Below, piece after piece: positions 9,725-17,478 of a stretch of DNA of 26,646 bases. Position 1 is the first letter of the stretch, and the number at the start of each line of letters is the position of its first letter. A model generated the notes under the pieces. That model had not been told where the DNA came from and did no database searches. It saw only the letters and a program-made list of their open reading frames with translations. A program made the position numbers and the translations under genes. Origin of the DNA: JAJPHC01 sp035255945 (GTDB taxonomy: Bacteria; Acidobacteriota; Thermoanaerobaculia; Gp7-AA8); assembly GCA_035255945.1 (NCBI GenBank), contig DATEZA010000287.1, positions 1 to 26,646 of the forward strand. Reading direction: 5' to 3'.

Positions 9725-10212
9725 TCTTTTTTCCAGAACGTTGGTTGTGGCGGCACCCTTTCCGCGATGCCATGACGCCGGTCGAGCTCGATCTGCAGGC
9801 TCTCTTCGCCGCGCGCCATGGCCCAGCGGTGGTTCGCGCCGAAGATCGGTTTCATGATCGGAGAGAGGATGCGCAGCAGCGGTTTCTCCGCTTTGATGCG
9901 CCAGTCGTACGTGATGTTGGTGTGGTCGCCGTCCTGCTCGAGGTGCCAGTCGCCGTGGCCGGTGAAGTCGCCGAATGCGTCGAGCGCGAATCCGTCGGAA
10001 CGCTCTTCGGTCACGCGGAACGACCAGCGCAGCGTGTACGGCAGCCAGCCCTTCGTGAAGAGCTCGATCGTGCCGTCGTCGTGTTTCTTCACGTCGAGGT
10101 AAACCGACGGCCACCAGCGCGTGAGGTCTTCTGCGTTACTGAGAATTTCGAGGATCTCGATGAGCGTGCCGCGCACGCGCCAGTGCGTGACGAAGTGATA
10201 CTCATTCAGCAT
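9721..10212 (-). CDS. SRPBCC (START-like) family protein
   Basis: A 163-residue protein resembling the polyketide cyclase/SRPBCC fold, a helix-grip domain with a hydrophobic cavity. Visible family traits are an N-terminal strand (NEYHFVTHWRV), the helix with I-x2-ILSNAEDLTRWWPSVY, alternating central strands ending in GDWHLEQDGDHTNITYDW, and a long C-terminal helix with GANHRWAMARGEESL. Members bind or modify hydrophobic ligands, and no catalytic residues can be named here. Its start lies inside the end of the CPBP protease gene (11-bp overlap) and its TGA overlaps the start of the flavoprotein (ATGA), so the three genes are almost certainly co-transcribed and translationally coupled. A role as a ligand-binding partner of the flavoprotein is inference. 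Confidence 0.82.
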   Translation of the reverse strand: MLNEYHFVTHWRVRGTLIEILEILSNAEDLTRWWPSVYLDVKKHDDGTIELFTKGWLPYTLRWSFRVTEERSDGFALDAFGDFTGHGDWHLEQDGDHTNITYDWRIKAEKPLLRILSPIMKPIFGANHRWAMARGEESLQIELDRRHGIAERVPPQPTFWKKE

Positions 10213-13200
10213 GCTGCACCTGCCGTGGTGACGCGATGAAGACGAGCAGCAGCGCGAGCGCGATGAGCAGCGCGGCGCCGTTCGTCTGCAGGTCTGCGCG
10301 CGTGTTGCCGAGCATGTCGAATGCGCTCTGCGCGGTGAATGCGATGACGATCGAGAGCGGCCATGCGATCGGATTGTCTGCGAGAATGTAGCGGGCGATC
10401 AGCCAGAGCGTGACGGCGAGCGCCGCGGCGCGGAAGATCGCGAGCGGCAGTTCGGACGGCGTCACGCTGCCATCGATTGCCGAACAGAAGATGCCGATCA
10501 TCACCGCGCCCGGCATCACCCAGCGCGGCGCGTTCCGGAGTGCGAACGCGAACAACACCACCGCGCCGCAGAGACTGATCGCCGACACGAGCGCATTGCC
10601 GCCGGCGATCAGAGCGGGGAATCGCAGCGCCACTTCGTCGGGCGGATTGAGACCGTGCACCGTGGCGATCGATGGAAAGCGCTGCGCGATCAGCGACACC
10701 AGCAAGCGGAGCGATTGCAGCGCCGCGACGGCGGCGATCGCAGCGGCGACGCCGCTCCGTCCGAATCGCGCGCGTCCTTCGCGCGTGAACAGCGCCGTTG
10801 CGTACGGACGGAGCGTGAAGATCGCGGCGAGCGCGAGGAACAGGCCGCCGAGCTGGAAGCCGAGCGTGCGGATGGCGTCGACGAAGGCGTTGAAGCGGAA
10901 CGTCGGCCATTGCACCGAGGTGCTGTACGAGAAGAGCGTCCACTCCCAGTGCGCGATCACGCTGATGAGCGGCAGGATCGCCAGCGCGGCGGTCCAGCGC
11001 AGCGCGCGCAGCCACGGAATGCCGCCGTTGCGGATCGCGAAGACGAAACCGGTGACGGCGAGCGAAAGAAGAATCACCAGGCCGAAGACGCGCAGCAGCA
11101 CGAGGACGAGACTGAGCAGCGTCTGTTTCTGTGCATCGCGATAGACCTCGTCCGGCACTTTCACCGTCGACGTGAATTGCGTGACTTCATCGCCCGCGAC
11201 GCGCACGGTGATGCGCCGCACGGCGTCGGCGACGATCGGCTTGCGCTCCTCAAAATGAAAGAGCCAGTCGCGGCGATTCGGCTGCTGGAACGCGAGCGCT
11301 TCCTTCAGGTCGAACGCATTCGGATCCTGGCCGTAGATCGCGAACGCTTTCGTGGCGATCGCCTGCGCGGCCGGCTGTTCGAGCCGCGGTCCGGGATTCC
11401 GTTCGTCCTGATAGCGGTGATAGCCGATTGCGCGCGACGTGCGCGGATCGACTTCGACGAAGTACTCGTCCTTCTGCAGCGGCGTGAAGAAGCGCACGGT
11501 CCACGTGCCCGCTTCGACGCGATGCTGCATGACATCGATCAGAGCCGCGCCTTTGACGCCGTGCCGCACGAGGTACGTCGCGGCGACGGAATCGAATCCG
11601 TCGGGCGAGCCCCCTTCTTCGCGCGGCGAGTCGCGGTCCCACGATTTGAAGCCGGCGAGCGGAATCGAGATCGCGCGCTGCGGCATCGGCTGACGGGCCA
11701 TCTGCGCAAAGTGCGCGCGCGCGATCGACTTCGCCTGATCGCGATCGATGCGGTAGTCGATGGCGTCGCCGATCGAAGGCGGACGGTACGTCGTCAGCAG
11801 CGCGAGGGCCGCGACCGCGACGACGGCGAGGACGACGCGCGAGTACGCCAGCGACTGCGCCGGCGGCAGCTCGACCGTCGTTTCGCGCTCGAGCTCCGGC
11901 GGCGGTCCCTCCACCGGAAGGGTGGCATTCGACAGCTCCTCATCCGGCACGAATCCCTTGTTGCGGATGTACAGCGCGATGGAGATCAGCATCGGCACCG
12001 CAAACACGAAGCTCGAAAGCGCGGCGGACGCGATGTAGTAGCTGTTGTGCGACCGGAAGAGCAGCAGCGCCGTGTAGAGCGCGTCGACCGTGTAGTGCCA
12101 GATCAGCAGCGGGAGGATTCCGAAGCGCACGAACAGGAATCCGATCATCACCCCCGCCAGTCCGACTTCCACTCCGCGGATGTAGAACGGCTGATTCGGA
12201 TACGTCGCGTGGCCGAACCCCCAGATGAAGCCCGCGACGACGATCGCCGCGACGCGCGAGCGCAGGATGCGCTCGAAGAACGGGATGGAGAAGCCGCGCG
12301 AGAGAAATTCTTCGGAGAGGGCGGGGAAGAATCCGGCGAAGAGCACAGCGACCCAGGGAAATGCGGTGTTCAGCATCTCGTCGTACGGAATCTCCGCCGG
12401 TGCCCAGGCGCCGAAGTGTCCGGCGACGAGATAGAAGACGACCTGATAGGCGAGGAAGAACGCGACGAGTGCGTAGCCGAGGACGAAGGAGCGGAAGACG
12501 CGTTTCGAGGCGAGTGCGCGGCGGGTCCAGAGTCGCGGCAGCGCGAGCTGTTGCGGCAGGCGCTCGCGATAAAGCACTTCGCCCGAGGCGCAGATCACCA
12601 TCAGCAGGATGCCCATGCCGATGCCCTGAATCAGCGAGCCGAAGATCATCGTGCCGAGAAAGGTCGGATACGACATCGTCGTGTCGTAGCCGGCGAGCGC
12701 GATCGGAAACTGATTGAGCGAGACGCCGAAGACGAGCACGATCGTGGTGAGGCCGATCGCCAGGAGGAAACGGATCCGCATGTTGCCGCGGATCAGTTGC
12801 GTGATGAAGGTCCACAACGCGGCGAGGCCGGTGAGGATCAGGAAGATCAGATCGACGTTGCCTGCCGCGAGGTTCTTCGACCGCAGCTCGCTGTACGTGC
12901 GCTGCCACTGCTCCGGCACTTTCACGCGCTGGGAGTAGGCGCTGACGATGTTGCCGTCGACATTGACGATGAAGCGGTACGGCGCGCCCGCGGGATGGAT
13001 CGATTTCGATTCCCACGTGAAGATGCGCTGCACGCGATGCAGCAGGTTGCGCTCGCTCTGGGACACGAGATTCAGATCGGCGAGCGGTGCGTTGTTGCGC
13101 GCGAGAAATTGTTCGGCGAGCTGTTGCGCCTGCGCGAGCGTGACCGCCGGCAGAGCGCGGCTCTCCGGCAGTTTGTGATTGAAGGCGACGATCTCGCCGG

Positions 13201-13579
13201 TCGGCGCGACCTCGACCGCGTACTCCTCTTCCTGCAGCGGACGGAACCAGCGGTGGTGCCAGTACCAGAGGTGCACGTCGCGGCGCATGATCGCGTTGGC
13301 GCGCTCCAGTCCGAGGGAGCGCTCGAGGAAGATGCGGGCGAAGTCGTCGGAGTCGAAGGTCGCGGTGTGTTTGCAGTCGCGCGTGTCGAGCCGTTCATCG
13401 CGCAGGACGCCCTCGGCGAGCGGTTGCGATGCGGCGCGGTCGTAGCGGAACTCGATCGACGCTTCAGGGAACGCGGCGCTGAACCAGTTCAGAACGACGT
13501 AGAGCGAGGCGAGGAAAACGGCGGCGCAGATGGCGAGAAAAAGCCAGTCGCGCTGCGACAGTCGCTCATGGGATTCCAT
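10202..13579 (-). CDS. Two-headed CPBP (Abi/CAAX-type) membrane metalloprotease
   Basis: An 1125-residue polytopic membrane protein. The central CPBP protease core carries all expected motifs: EE-x3-R as SEEFLSR (422-428), FIWGFGH (His457) and HYTVDA (His495), which place metal and catalytic residues inside the membrane. It is unusually large because two similar extracytoplasmic-looking domains flank the core. One has WFRPLQEEEYAVEV (111-124), the other RFFTPLQKDEYFVEV (696-710), each preceded by an AQ/AK-x6-F segment reminiscent of PepSY-like folds. A further cluster of membrane helices follows the second domain (about 800-1120). The CPBP family includes CAAX endoproteases and bacteriocin self-immunity proteins; the substrate here is unknown. 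First gene of the operon with the SRPBCC and flavoprotein genes. A -10-like TACAAT (13591-13596 on this strand) sits 11 bp before the ATG. Confidence 0.9.
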   Translation of the reverse strand: MESHERLSQRDWLFLAICAAVFLASLYVVLNWFSAAFPEASIEFRYDRAASQPLAEGVLRDERLDTRDCKHTATFDSDDFARIFLERSLGLERANAIMRRDVHLWYWHHRWFRPLQEEEYAVEVAPTGEIVAFNHKLPESRALPAVTLAQAQQLAEQFLARNNAPLADLNLVSQSERNLLHRVQRIFTWESKSIHPAGAPYRFIVNVDGNIVSAYSQRVKVPEQWQRTYSELRSKNLAAGNVDLIFLILTGLAALWTFITQLIRGNMRIRFLLAIGLTTIVLVFGVSLNQFPIALAGYDTTMSYPTFLGTMIFGSLIQGIGMGILLMVICASGEVLYRERLPQQLALPRLWTRRALASKRVFRSFVLGYALVAFFLAYQVVFYLVAGHFGAWAPAEIPYDEMLNTAFPWVAVLFAGFFPALSEEFLSRGFSIPFFERILRSRVAAIVVAGFIWGFGHATYPNQPFYIRGVEVGLAGVMIGFLFVRFGILPLLIWHYTVDALYTALLLFRSHNSYYIASAALSSFVFAVPMLISIALYIRNKGFVPDEELSNATLPVEGPPPELERETTVELPPAQSLAYSRVVLAVVAVAALALLTTYRPPSIGDAIDYRIDRDQAKSIARAHFAQMARQPMPQRAISIPLAGFKSWDRDSPREEGGSPDGFDSVAATYLVRHGVKGAALIDVMQHRVEAGTWTVRFFTPLQKDEYFVEVDPRTSRAIGYHRYQDERNPGPRLEQPAAQAIATKAFAIYGQDPNAFDLKEALAFQQPNRRDWLFHFEERKPIVADAVRRITVRVAGDEVTQFTSTVKVPDEVYRDAQKQTLLSLVLVLLRVFGLVILLSLAVTGFVFAIRNGGIPWLRALRWTAALAILPLISVIAHWEWTLFSYSTSVQWPTFRFNAFVDAIRTLGFQLGGLFLALAAIFTLRPYATALFTREGRARFGRSGVAAAIAAVAALQSLRLLVSLIAQRFPSIATVHGLNPPDEVALRFPALIAGGNALVSAISLCGAVVLFAFALRNAPRWVMPGAVMIGIFCSAIDGSVTPSELPLAIFRAAALAVTLWLIARYILADNPIAWPLSIVIAFTAQSAFDMLGNTRADLQTNGAALLIALALLLVFIASPRQVQHAE

Positions 13580-14120
13580 CCGATGCGGGAATTGTAGCGT
13601 TCCACGTCATGGCGAAACCGTGACGGGTCGGCATCAATGCGAGATGACGGGCGAGGATGCCTTTGCCGATCGCGCGCCGGCGACGACATCGGAGGCCCAA
13701 TGCACGTTGTCGTTCACCCGCGCGAGTACGCGACGATCGGAACGGACGTTCAGCGTGTGAGGTGGATTACAAAAGGAGTGCGGCGGCCATGCCGCCGCTG
13801 ATTCCCCACGAGGGCGGCCATGCCGCCCGCCCCTCGCGCGGCATGGCCGCGCGGATCAGAGCGGCGGCATGGCCGCCGCACTCCGCGCTGACGAGTCGCT
13901 GCCGCCGTTCGGTGCGGCGACCTGCGATGCCCACACGTCCGCTTGCGGCCATCGCGATCGCGAGATCCTGACTGGCGTCGCCGCCGAGCTTCGTCACGTG
14001 GCGCGTGAAGGCGTTCGACTGTTGATTGCGCAGCGCGACCGTTCGATGCGGTGGTCGAGTGCGCGCGCGGCGAGGACGGCGGCGAGCGACTACCGAAACG
14101 TGATCACCGGCGTCGCACTC
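13566..14120 (-). pseudogene. Remnant of a PAP2-family phosphatase gene, broken by a repeat
   Basis: Conceptual translation of the minus strand gives two pieces in N-to-C order. The upstream piece (about 14090-13900) reads AFTRHVTKLGGDASQDLAIA, like the first helices of bacterial PAP2 phosphatases. The downstream piece (about 13745-13670) reads RVNDNVHWASDVVAGA, the third PAP2 signature with its catalytic His and Asp. A frameshift then leads into IGKGILARHLALMPTRHG, the expected continuation after that motif. The central motifs (KxxxxxxRP and PSGH) are missing, replaced by the 140-bp palindromic repeat at 13746-13885. The last frame stops at 13566, inside the start of the CPBP gene, so this was probably once the neighbouring gene of that operon. 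The downstream match is strong; the upstream one is weaker. Confidence 0.5.
13746..13885. repeat. 140-bp palindromic repeat, copy A
   Basis: Nearly identical to copy B at 14121-14260, both 140 bp and in the same orientation. It starts with ACGTTCAGCGTGTGAGG and then forms a long hairpin: an outer arm beginning GGAGTGCGGCGGCCATGCC is matched by the complementary arm ending at 13884, and an inner GGGCGGCCATGCCGCCC palindrome adds a second stem. It lies between the two pieces of the PAP2 remnant. Confidence 0.88.
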
Positions 14121-14260
14121 ACGTTCAGCGTGTGAGGTGGATCACAAAAGGAGTGCGGCGGCCATGCCGCCGCTGATTCTCACGAGGGCGGCCATGCCGC
14201 CCGCCCCCTCGCGCGGCATGGCCGCGCGGATCAGAGCGGCGGCATGGCCGCCGCACTCCG
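14121..14260. repeat. 140-bp palindromic repeat, copy B
   Basis: Second copy of the element at 13746-13885, with a few base differences (GGATCAC for GGATTAC; TTCTCAC for TTCCCCAC). It carries the same nested hairpins and begins 375 bp after the start of copy A. It lies 60 bp beyond the stop codon of the TetR gene, where it could also serve as the 3' transcript structure of that gene. Confidence 0.88.
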
Positions 14261-14320
14261 GCGACTTCGCGTCGTGAAGGACGTTTTGGGCACCTGCGTC
14301 GACGGACAGCAGGAGGCCGG

Positions 14321-14932
14321 CTACAGCAAACCGGTGAGGACGAGGTCTGCGATCTGCTCCGCCTGATCGGCCAGGTTGTAATCCTTTTCCGAGAGAATCC
14401 ATGACGTCACCATCTCGTCGAGGATGCCGAAGACCGACTTCGCCACGAGCCGCGGATGGAGGTTGCGGCGGAACGTCCCTTCGGCCTGCCCCTGTTCGAC
14501 GATCTTGCGGATGATGTTCAAGTAATCGGCCACTTCCTGCTGCGAGAGGAGGCTCATGAACTTGAGGCTGTGGCGCAGCTCGACCTGGGAGACGACGGCG
14601 AGCGCGCGGTCGCGGCCGAGGGTCTCGAGGTGGTGGCGGATGGCGGTGCGGATGCGGTCTTCGTGGCGGCGGACCGGCATCAGCTCGCGCTCGAGCGACT
14701 GCAGGTAGTTGCGCGTGTGCTCGCGGAAGATGGTGATGAGGACGTCTTCTTTGTTGTCGAAATAGAGATAGATGGTGCCGTCGGCGACGCCCGCGGCCTT
14801 GGCGATTTCGGCGACTTTGGCGTTGAAGTAGCCGTTCTGGGCGAAGACATCGACGGCGGCGCGGAGGATGCGCTCGCGTTTGGAGGTGCCGCGGAAGGTG
14901 TCGGATTGGGCCGGGGCTGACGTGCGCGCCAT
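14321..14932 (-). CDS. TetR/AcrR-family regulator, FadR-like
   Basis: A 203-residue one-component repressor. The N-terminal helix-turn-helix lies at about 20-65, with the family signature AEIAKAAGVADGTIYLYFDNKE (41-62). The C-terminal two thirds form the helical ligand domain. The recognition region and the operator over the gene start resemble those of Bacillus FadR (fatty-acid degradation regulator, ligand long-chain acyl-CoA); that ligand is inferred, not seen. ATG 14932 gives the usual N-terminus. An in-frame ATG at 14950 would add only MNEHSF, encoded by the operator itself. No Shine-Dalgarno precedes either, and a TTGACT (14962-14967) stands 17 bp from a weak -10 just before the ATG, consistent with a leaderless transcript. 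No fatty-acid degradation gene lies in the window, so it probably acts in trans as well as on itself. Confidence 0.88.
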   Translation of the reverse strand: MARTSAPAQSDTFRGTSKRERILRAAVDVFAQNGYFNAKVAEIAKAAGVADGTIYLYFDNKEDVLITIFREHTRNYLQSLERELMPVRRHEDRIRTAIRHHLETLGRDRALAVVSQVELRHSLKFMSLLSQQEVADYLNIIRKIVEQGQAEGTFRRNLHPRLVAKSVFGILDEMVTSWILSEKDYNLADQAEQIADLVLTGLL

Positions 14933-14950
14933 GAATGAATGTTCATTCAT
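14931..14950. promoter_or_regulatory. FadR-type palindromic operator over the TetR start
   Basis: A perfect 9-bp inverted repeat, ATGAATGAA-TG-TTCATTCAT, overlaps the TetR start codon and the predicted -10 region. Its half-sites and spacing, TGAATGA-N4-TCATTCA, match what is known of the Bacillus subtilis FadR box. Binding here would block transcription of the regulator (autoregulation) and could also affect the divergent methyltransferase gene that starts about 105 bp away. Confidence 0.75.
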
Positions 14951-14999
14951 TCGGGGCGGGGAGTCAAGATTGAGGGCGGGCAGTAAATAGAGGTGGGAA

Positions 15000-15054
15000 G
15001 CGTCTGCGATCGGGCGGGACGCCCGCTCGCTGCGGACGGGACGTCCGCGCTCCA
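15000..15054. repeat. GC-rich palindromic repeat next to the methyltransferase start
   Basis: Contains GCGGGACGCCCGC and GCGGACGGGACGTCCGC stems and ends GCGCTCC, as do the 71-bp copies at 5844 and 6077, so it is a diverged member of that family. It ends at the first possible start codon of the methyltransferase and fills most of the divergent spacer from the TetR gene. Confidence 0.7.
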
Positions 15055-15579
15055 ATGGCGAAACGAACGTACATTACTTTCATGCCTTCTCGCTTTTTCG
15101 CCATTCTTCGCACGGTCGTCGTCGCTACGCTCTTCGTCTCGCTCTGGACGTGGTTTGCGCCGCGATGGATGGCGATGTCGAAGCACGTCGCGCTCGAGCC
15201 GGTCTTCGGGTGGCATCTCGTCCCGATGCTCATCGGCGGCGCGATGATGATCCGTTGCTGCTGGGACTTCGCGTGGACCGGTCGCGGCACGCCTGCACCG
15301 TTCGATCCGCCGCGGCGGCTCGTGATCGCCGGCCTCTATCGCTGGGTGCGCAATCCGATGTACGTCGGGATGGGGCTGTTCCTGATCGGCGAGGCGTTCC
15401 TCCTGCCGCAGGTCAGGCGCGAGATGCTGGTCATGGCGGTCGTGCTGTTCGTCGTCGTCAACATCTTCATCATGGCGTACGAAGAGCCGGTGCTGCGATC
15501 GACGTTCGGCGACGACTACTTCCGCTACACGCGCGAAGTCGGCCGCTGGATTCCGCGGCTCAGCGCGTACCGCACCTGA
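15055..15579 (+). CDS. Isoprenylcysteine carboxyl methyltransferase-family membrane protein
   Basis: A 174-residue (or 165) integral membrane protein of the ICMT/phospholipid methyltransferase superfamily, which use S-adenosylmethionine to methylate membrane-embedded substrates. Family hallmarks are LYRWVRNPMYVG (94-105), where the RNPMY turn contributes to the SAM site, and EEPVLRSTFGDDYFRY (143-158), where the acidic pair and final aromatic residues are conserved. About four hydrophobic segments are visible (roughly 14-35, 52-70, 103-118, 126-142). The bacterial substrate is unknown. The start is ambiguous: ATG 15055 touches a palindromic repeat, and ATG 15082 (MPSRFF), preceded by AT-richer sequence, may be the real one. 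Its 3' end overlaps the convergent HIT gene by 55 bp. Confidence 0.82.
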   Translation: MAKRTYITFMPSRFFAILRTVVVATLFVSLWTWFAPRWMAMSKHVALEPVFGWHLVPMLIGGAMMIRCCWDFAWTGRGTPAPFDPPRRLVIAGLYRWVRNPMYVGMGLFLIGEAFLLPQVRREMLVMAVVLFVVVNIFIMAYEEPVLRSTFGDDYFRYTREVGRWIPRLSAYRT

Positions 15580-15965
15580 TCGATCAACGCTTCGTCGCGC
15601 GGCACGCGCGTCTTGCCGTCGATCGCCGCCATGACCTCGGCGCGGGAAGCCGAAGCCGCAACCGGATAGATGTGCAGATGGAGATGCGGTGTCATGATGC
15701 CGAGCTTCATGACGATCGCGCGCTCGCATCCGGTGGCCTCGAGCAAGGCCTGTTCGGCGCGTACGTAAACGGACATGAACGCCGAGGGATCGCTCAAGGC
15801 GGACAGATTTTCGACGTGCTCCCGCGCCACCACCATCACATGTCCGTGCACCGCCCAGTCCTCGTGAAACACGACGCGCGCCGCGGCATCCACATAGACA
15901 GTGTCCGCCGTATGATCAACGCACAACGCACAGGAGGATTGCAGGATGAAGTACCTCGCAGCCAT
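15525..15965 (-). CDS. HIT-family nucleotide-binding protein
   Basis: A 146-residue cytoplasmic histidine-triad protein. The signature TPHLHLHIYPV gives the triad His94, His96 and His98, with the last as the expected nucleophile attacking the alpha-phosphate of nucleotide phosphoramidates or dinucleoside polyphosphates. An N-terminal CALC (Cys12, Cys15) resembles the zinc pair of some HIT proteins, and the segment HEDWAVHGHVMVVAREHVENL is typical of the fold. ATG 15965 is the only good start that keeps CALC, which means a 20-bp overlap with the divergent TPR gene start at 15946. The 3' end overlaps the methyltransferase by 55 bp. The exact substrate cannot be read from sequence. Confidence 0.88.
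   Translation of the reverse strand: MAARYFILQSSCALCVDHTADTVYVDAAARVVFHEDWAVHGHVMVVAREHVENLSALSDPSAFMSVYVRAEQALLEATGCERAIVMKLGIMTPHLHLHIYPVAASASRAEVMAAIDGKTRVPRDEALIDQVRYALSRGIQRPTSRV
15911..15937 (+). promoter_or_regulatory. -10-like element and strong ribosome-binding site for the TPR gene
   Basis: TATGAT (15911-15916) fits five of six -10 positions. AGGAGG (15932-15937) is a full Shine-Dalgarno 8 bp before ATG 15946, the strongest in the window. No convincing -35 is spaced correctly. The elements lie inside the 5' end of the opposing HIT gene. Confidence 0.45.
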
Positions 15966-17478
15966 TATCGCGCTCGCCGTATCCGTCGCCGCGCAGACGC
16001 CGCCCGCACCGGAGCTCGACCCCGGCCTCGGCCATCTCCACCATCCCGTCTCGACAAAGAATGCCGAGGCGCAGCAGTACTTCGATCAGGGGCTGAAGTA
16101 CGCGTTCGCGTTCAATCACGAGATGGCGGCCGCGTCGTTCCAGCAGGCGGCGAAGCTCGATCCCGAGCTGGCGATCGCGTACTGGGGCGCCGCGCTGGTG
16201 AACGGTCCGAACATCAACATGGATGTCGATCCCGATCACGAGAAGGCCGCGTACGAAGCGGAGCAGGCCGCGCTCGCCCACGTCGAGCACGCGTCGGCCG
16301 AGGAGAAGGATCTGATCGACGCGCTGGCGAAGCGCTACACGAATGACCCGAAGGCCGATCTGCACAAGCTTTCCGAGAATTACAGCGCGGCGATGGGCGA
16401 GGTGGCGAAGAAGTATCCGAACGATCTCGACGTCGCGGTGCTTTACGCGGAGAGCATGATGGATCTGCATCCGTGGAAGTTCTGGACGCATGACGGTCAT
16501 CCGACCGAGGGCACCGAAGAAATCGTCAGCACGCTCGAAGCGGTGCTGAAGAAGAATCCGAATCACATCGGCGCGAATCACTACTACATCCACGCGGTCG
16601 AAGCATCGTCGCATCCGGAGCGCGCACTCGCATCCGCGCATCGGCTGCAGACGCTCGCGCCGTCGGCGGGACACCTCGTGCACATGCCTGCGCACATCCT
16701 GCAGCGCACCGGCGACTACACCGGCGCGGCTCGCGCGAACGCGCACGCGGCGGAGGTCGATCGCGCGTTCGCGAAGAAGAACGGCGGCGACTCGATGTAC
16801 ATGGCGATGTACTACAGCCACAACCTGCAGTTCGGCAGCGCGTCGTACGCAATGGTCGGCGATTACGCGACCTCGAAGAAGATGGCCGGCGAGTTCGCGG
16901 GCAACGTGATGAATTTCGTGAAGATGATGCCGCCGGTGGAGAGCTTCGCGATCGCGCCGGTGCTCGTCGATGTCCGCTTCGCGAAGTGGCGCGATGTGTT
17001 GAAGGCGCCCGATCCGAATGTCGGGCCGGTGTCGACCGCGCTCTGGCACTTCGCGCGCGGCACTGCGTTCGCGAAGCTCGGCAATGTCGCCGGCGCGGAG
17101 TCGGAGCAGAAGGTGCTCGACGCTGCGCTGCCTTCGATCACGACCGAGATCGGGTTCACGCAGAACTCGCAGCGCGATCTCGTCACGGTCGCATCGCATC
17201 TGCTCGCGGGCCGTATCGCATCGGCGAAAGGCGATCACGCGGGTGCGATCGCGCATTACGAAGAGGCGGTGAAAGCGGAGGATGCGCTGAATTACGACGA
17301 GCCCGCCGACTGGCCGCTCCCCGCGCGTGAAGCCCTCGGCGCGGAGCTCCTGCGCGCCGGACGCAAGGCGGATGCGCAGCAGGTGTTCCGCGAGGACTTG
17401 AAACATAATCCGCGCAATCCGCGCTCGCTTTTCGCACTGGGGCGGAAGAGCGGCGCATATCGCATCGAGGACTTTTGA
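15946..17478 (+). CDS. Exported TPR-repeat protein
   Basis: A 510-residue protein with a Sec signal peptide (MKYLAAIIALAVSVAAQT, likely cleaved after VAA). The mature part is made of helical TPR-like repeats. Recognisable units include AQQYFDQGLKYAFAFNHEMA, paired with AAKLDPELAIAYWGAAL, then HPERALASAHRLQTLAP, and near the end HAGAIAHYEEAVKAED. A conserved His-rich stretch (ANHYYIHAVEAS and HLVHMPAHI) is characteristic of a family of secreted TPR proteins in Acidobacteriota and related groups; its function is not known to me, and metal binding by these histidines is only a guess. A strong AGGAGG fixes the start. Its stop overlaps the start of the aldo/keto reductase by one base (TGATG), so the two are translationally coupled. 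Confidence 0.85.
   Translation: MKYLAAIIALAVSVAAQTPPAPELDPGLGHLHHPVSTKNAEAQQYFDQGLKYAFAFNHEMAAASFQQAAKLDPELAIAYWGAALVNGPNINMDVDPDHEKAAYEAEQAALAHVEHASAEEKDLIDALAKRYTNDPKADLHKLSENYSAAMGEVAKKYPNDLDVAVLYAESMMDLHPWKFWTHDGHPTEGTEEIVSTLEAVLKKNPNHIGANHYYIHAVEASSHPERALASAHRLQTLAPSAGHLVHMPAHILQRTGDYTGAARANAHAAEVDRAFAKKNGGDSMYMAMYYSHNLQFGSASYAMVGDYATSKKMAGEFAGNVMNFVKMMPPVESFAIAPVLVDVRFAKWRDVLKAPDPNVGPVSTALWHFARGTAFAKLGNVAGAESEQKVLDAALPSITTEIGFTQNSQRDLVTVASHLLAGRIASAKGDHAGAIAHYEEAVKAEDALNYDEPADWPLPAREALGAELLRAGRKADAQQVFREDLKHNPRNPRSLFALGRKSGAYRIEDF

Noticed and set aside
9725..10114. In-frame upstream extension of the flavoprotein to 1321 residues
   Set aside because: The extra residues are the SRPBCC gene read in another frame and are arginine-rich nonsense; the ATGA junction fixes the start at 9724.
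10655..13597. A 980-residue reading frame on the plus strand
   Set aside because: It is antisense to the CPBP protease, has the Arg/Glu/Asp-rich composition of a mirror frame in GC-rich DNA and shows no domain.
13869..14135. Plus-strand frame ending in GVALTFSV, like the last strand of an outer-membrane barrel
   Set aside because: The TFSV ending is encoded by the 140-bp repeat and is shared by both copies; the rest is not barrel-like, and the opposite strand fits PAP2 better.
15895..15916. TAGACA and TATGAT as a full promoter for the TPR gene
   Set aside because: The two hexamers are only 10 bp apart, too close for a sigma-70 promoter; only the -10-like element was kept.
15916..17406. A 496-residue reading frame on the minus strand
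   Set aside because: Antisense shadow of the exported TPR protein; no recognisable motif.
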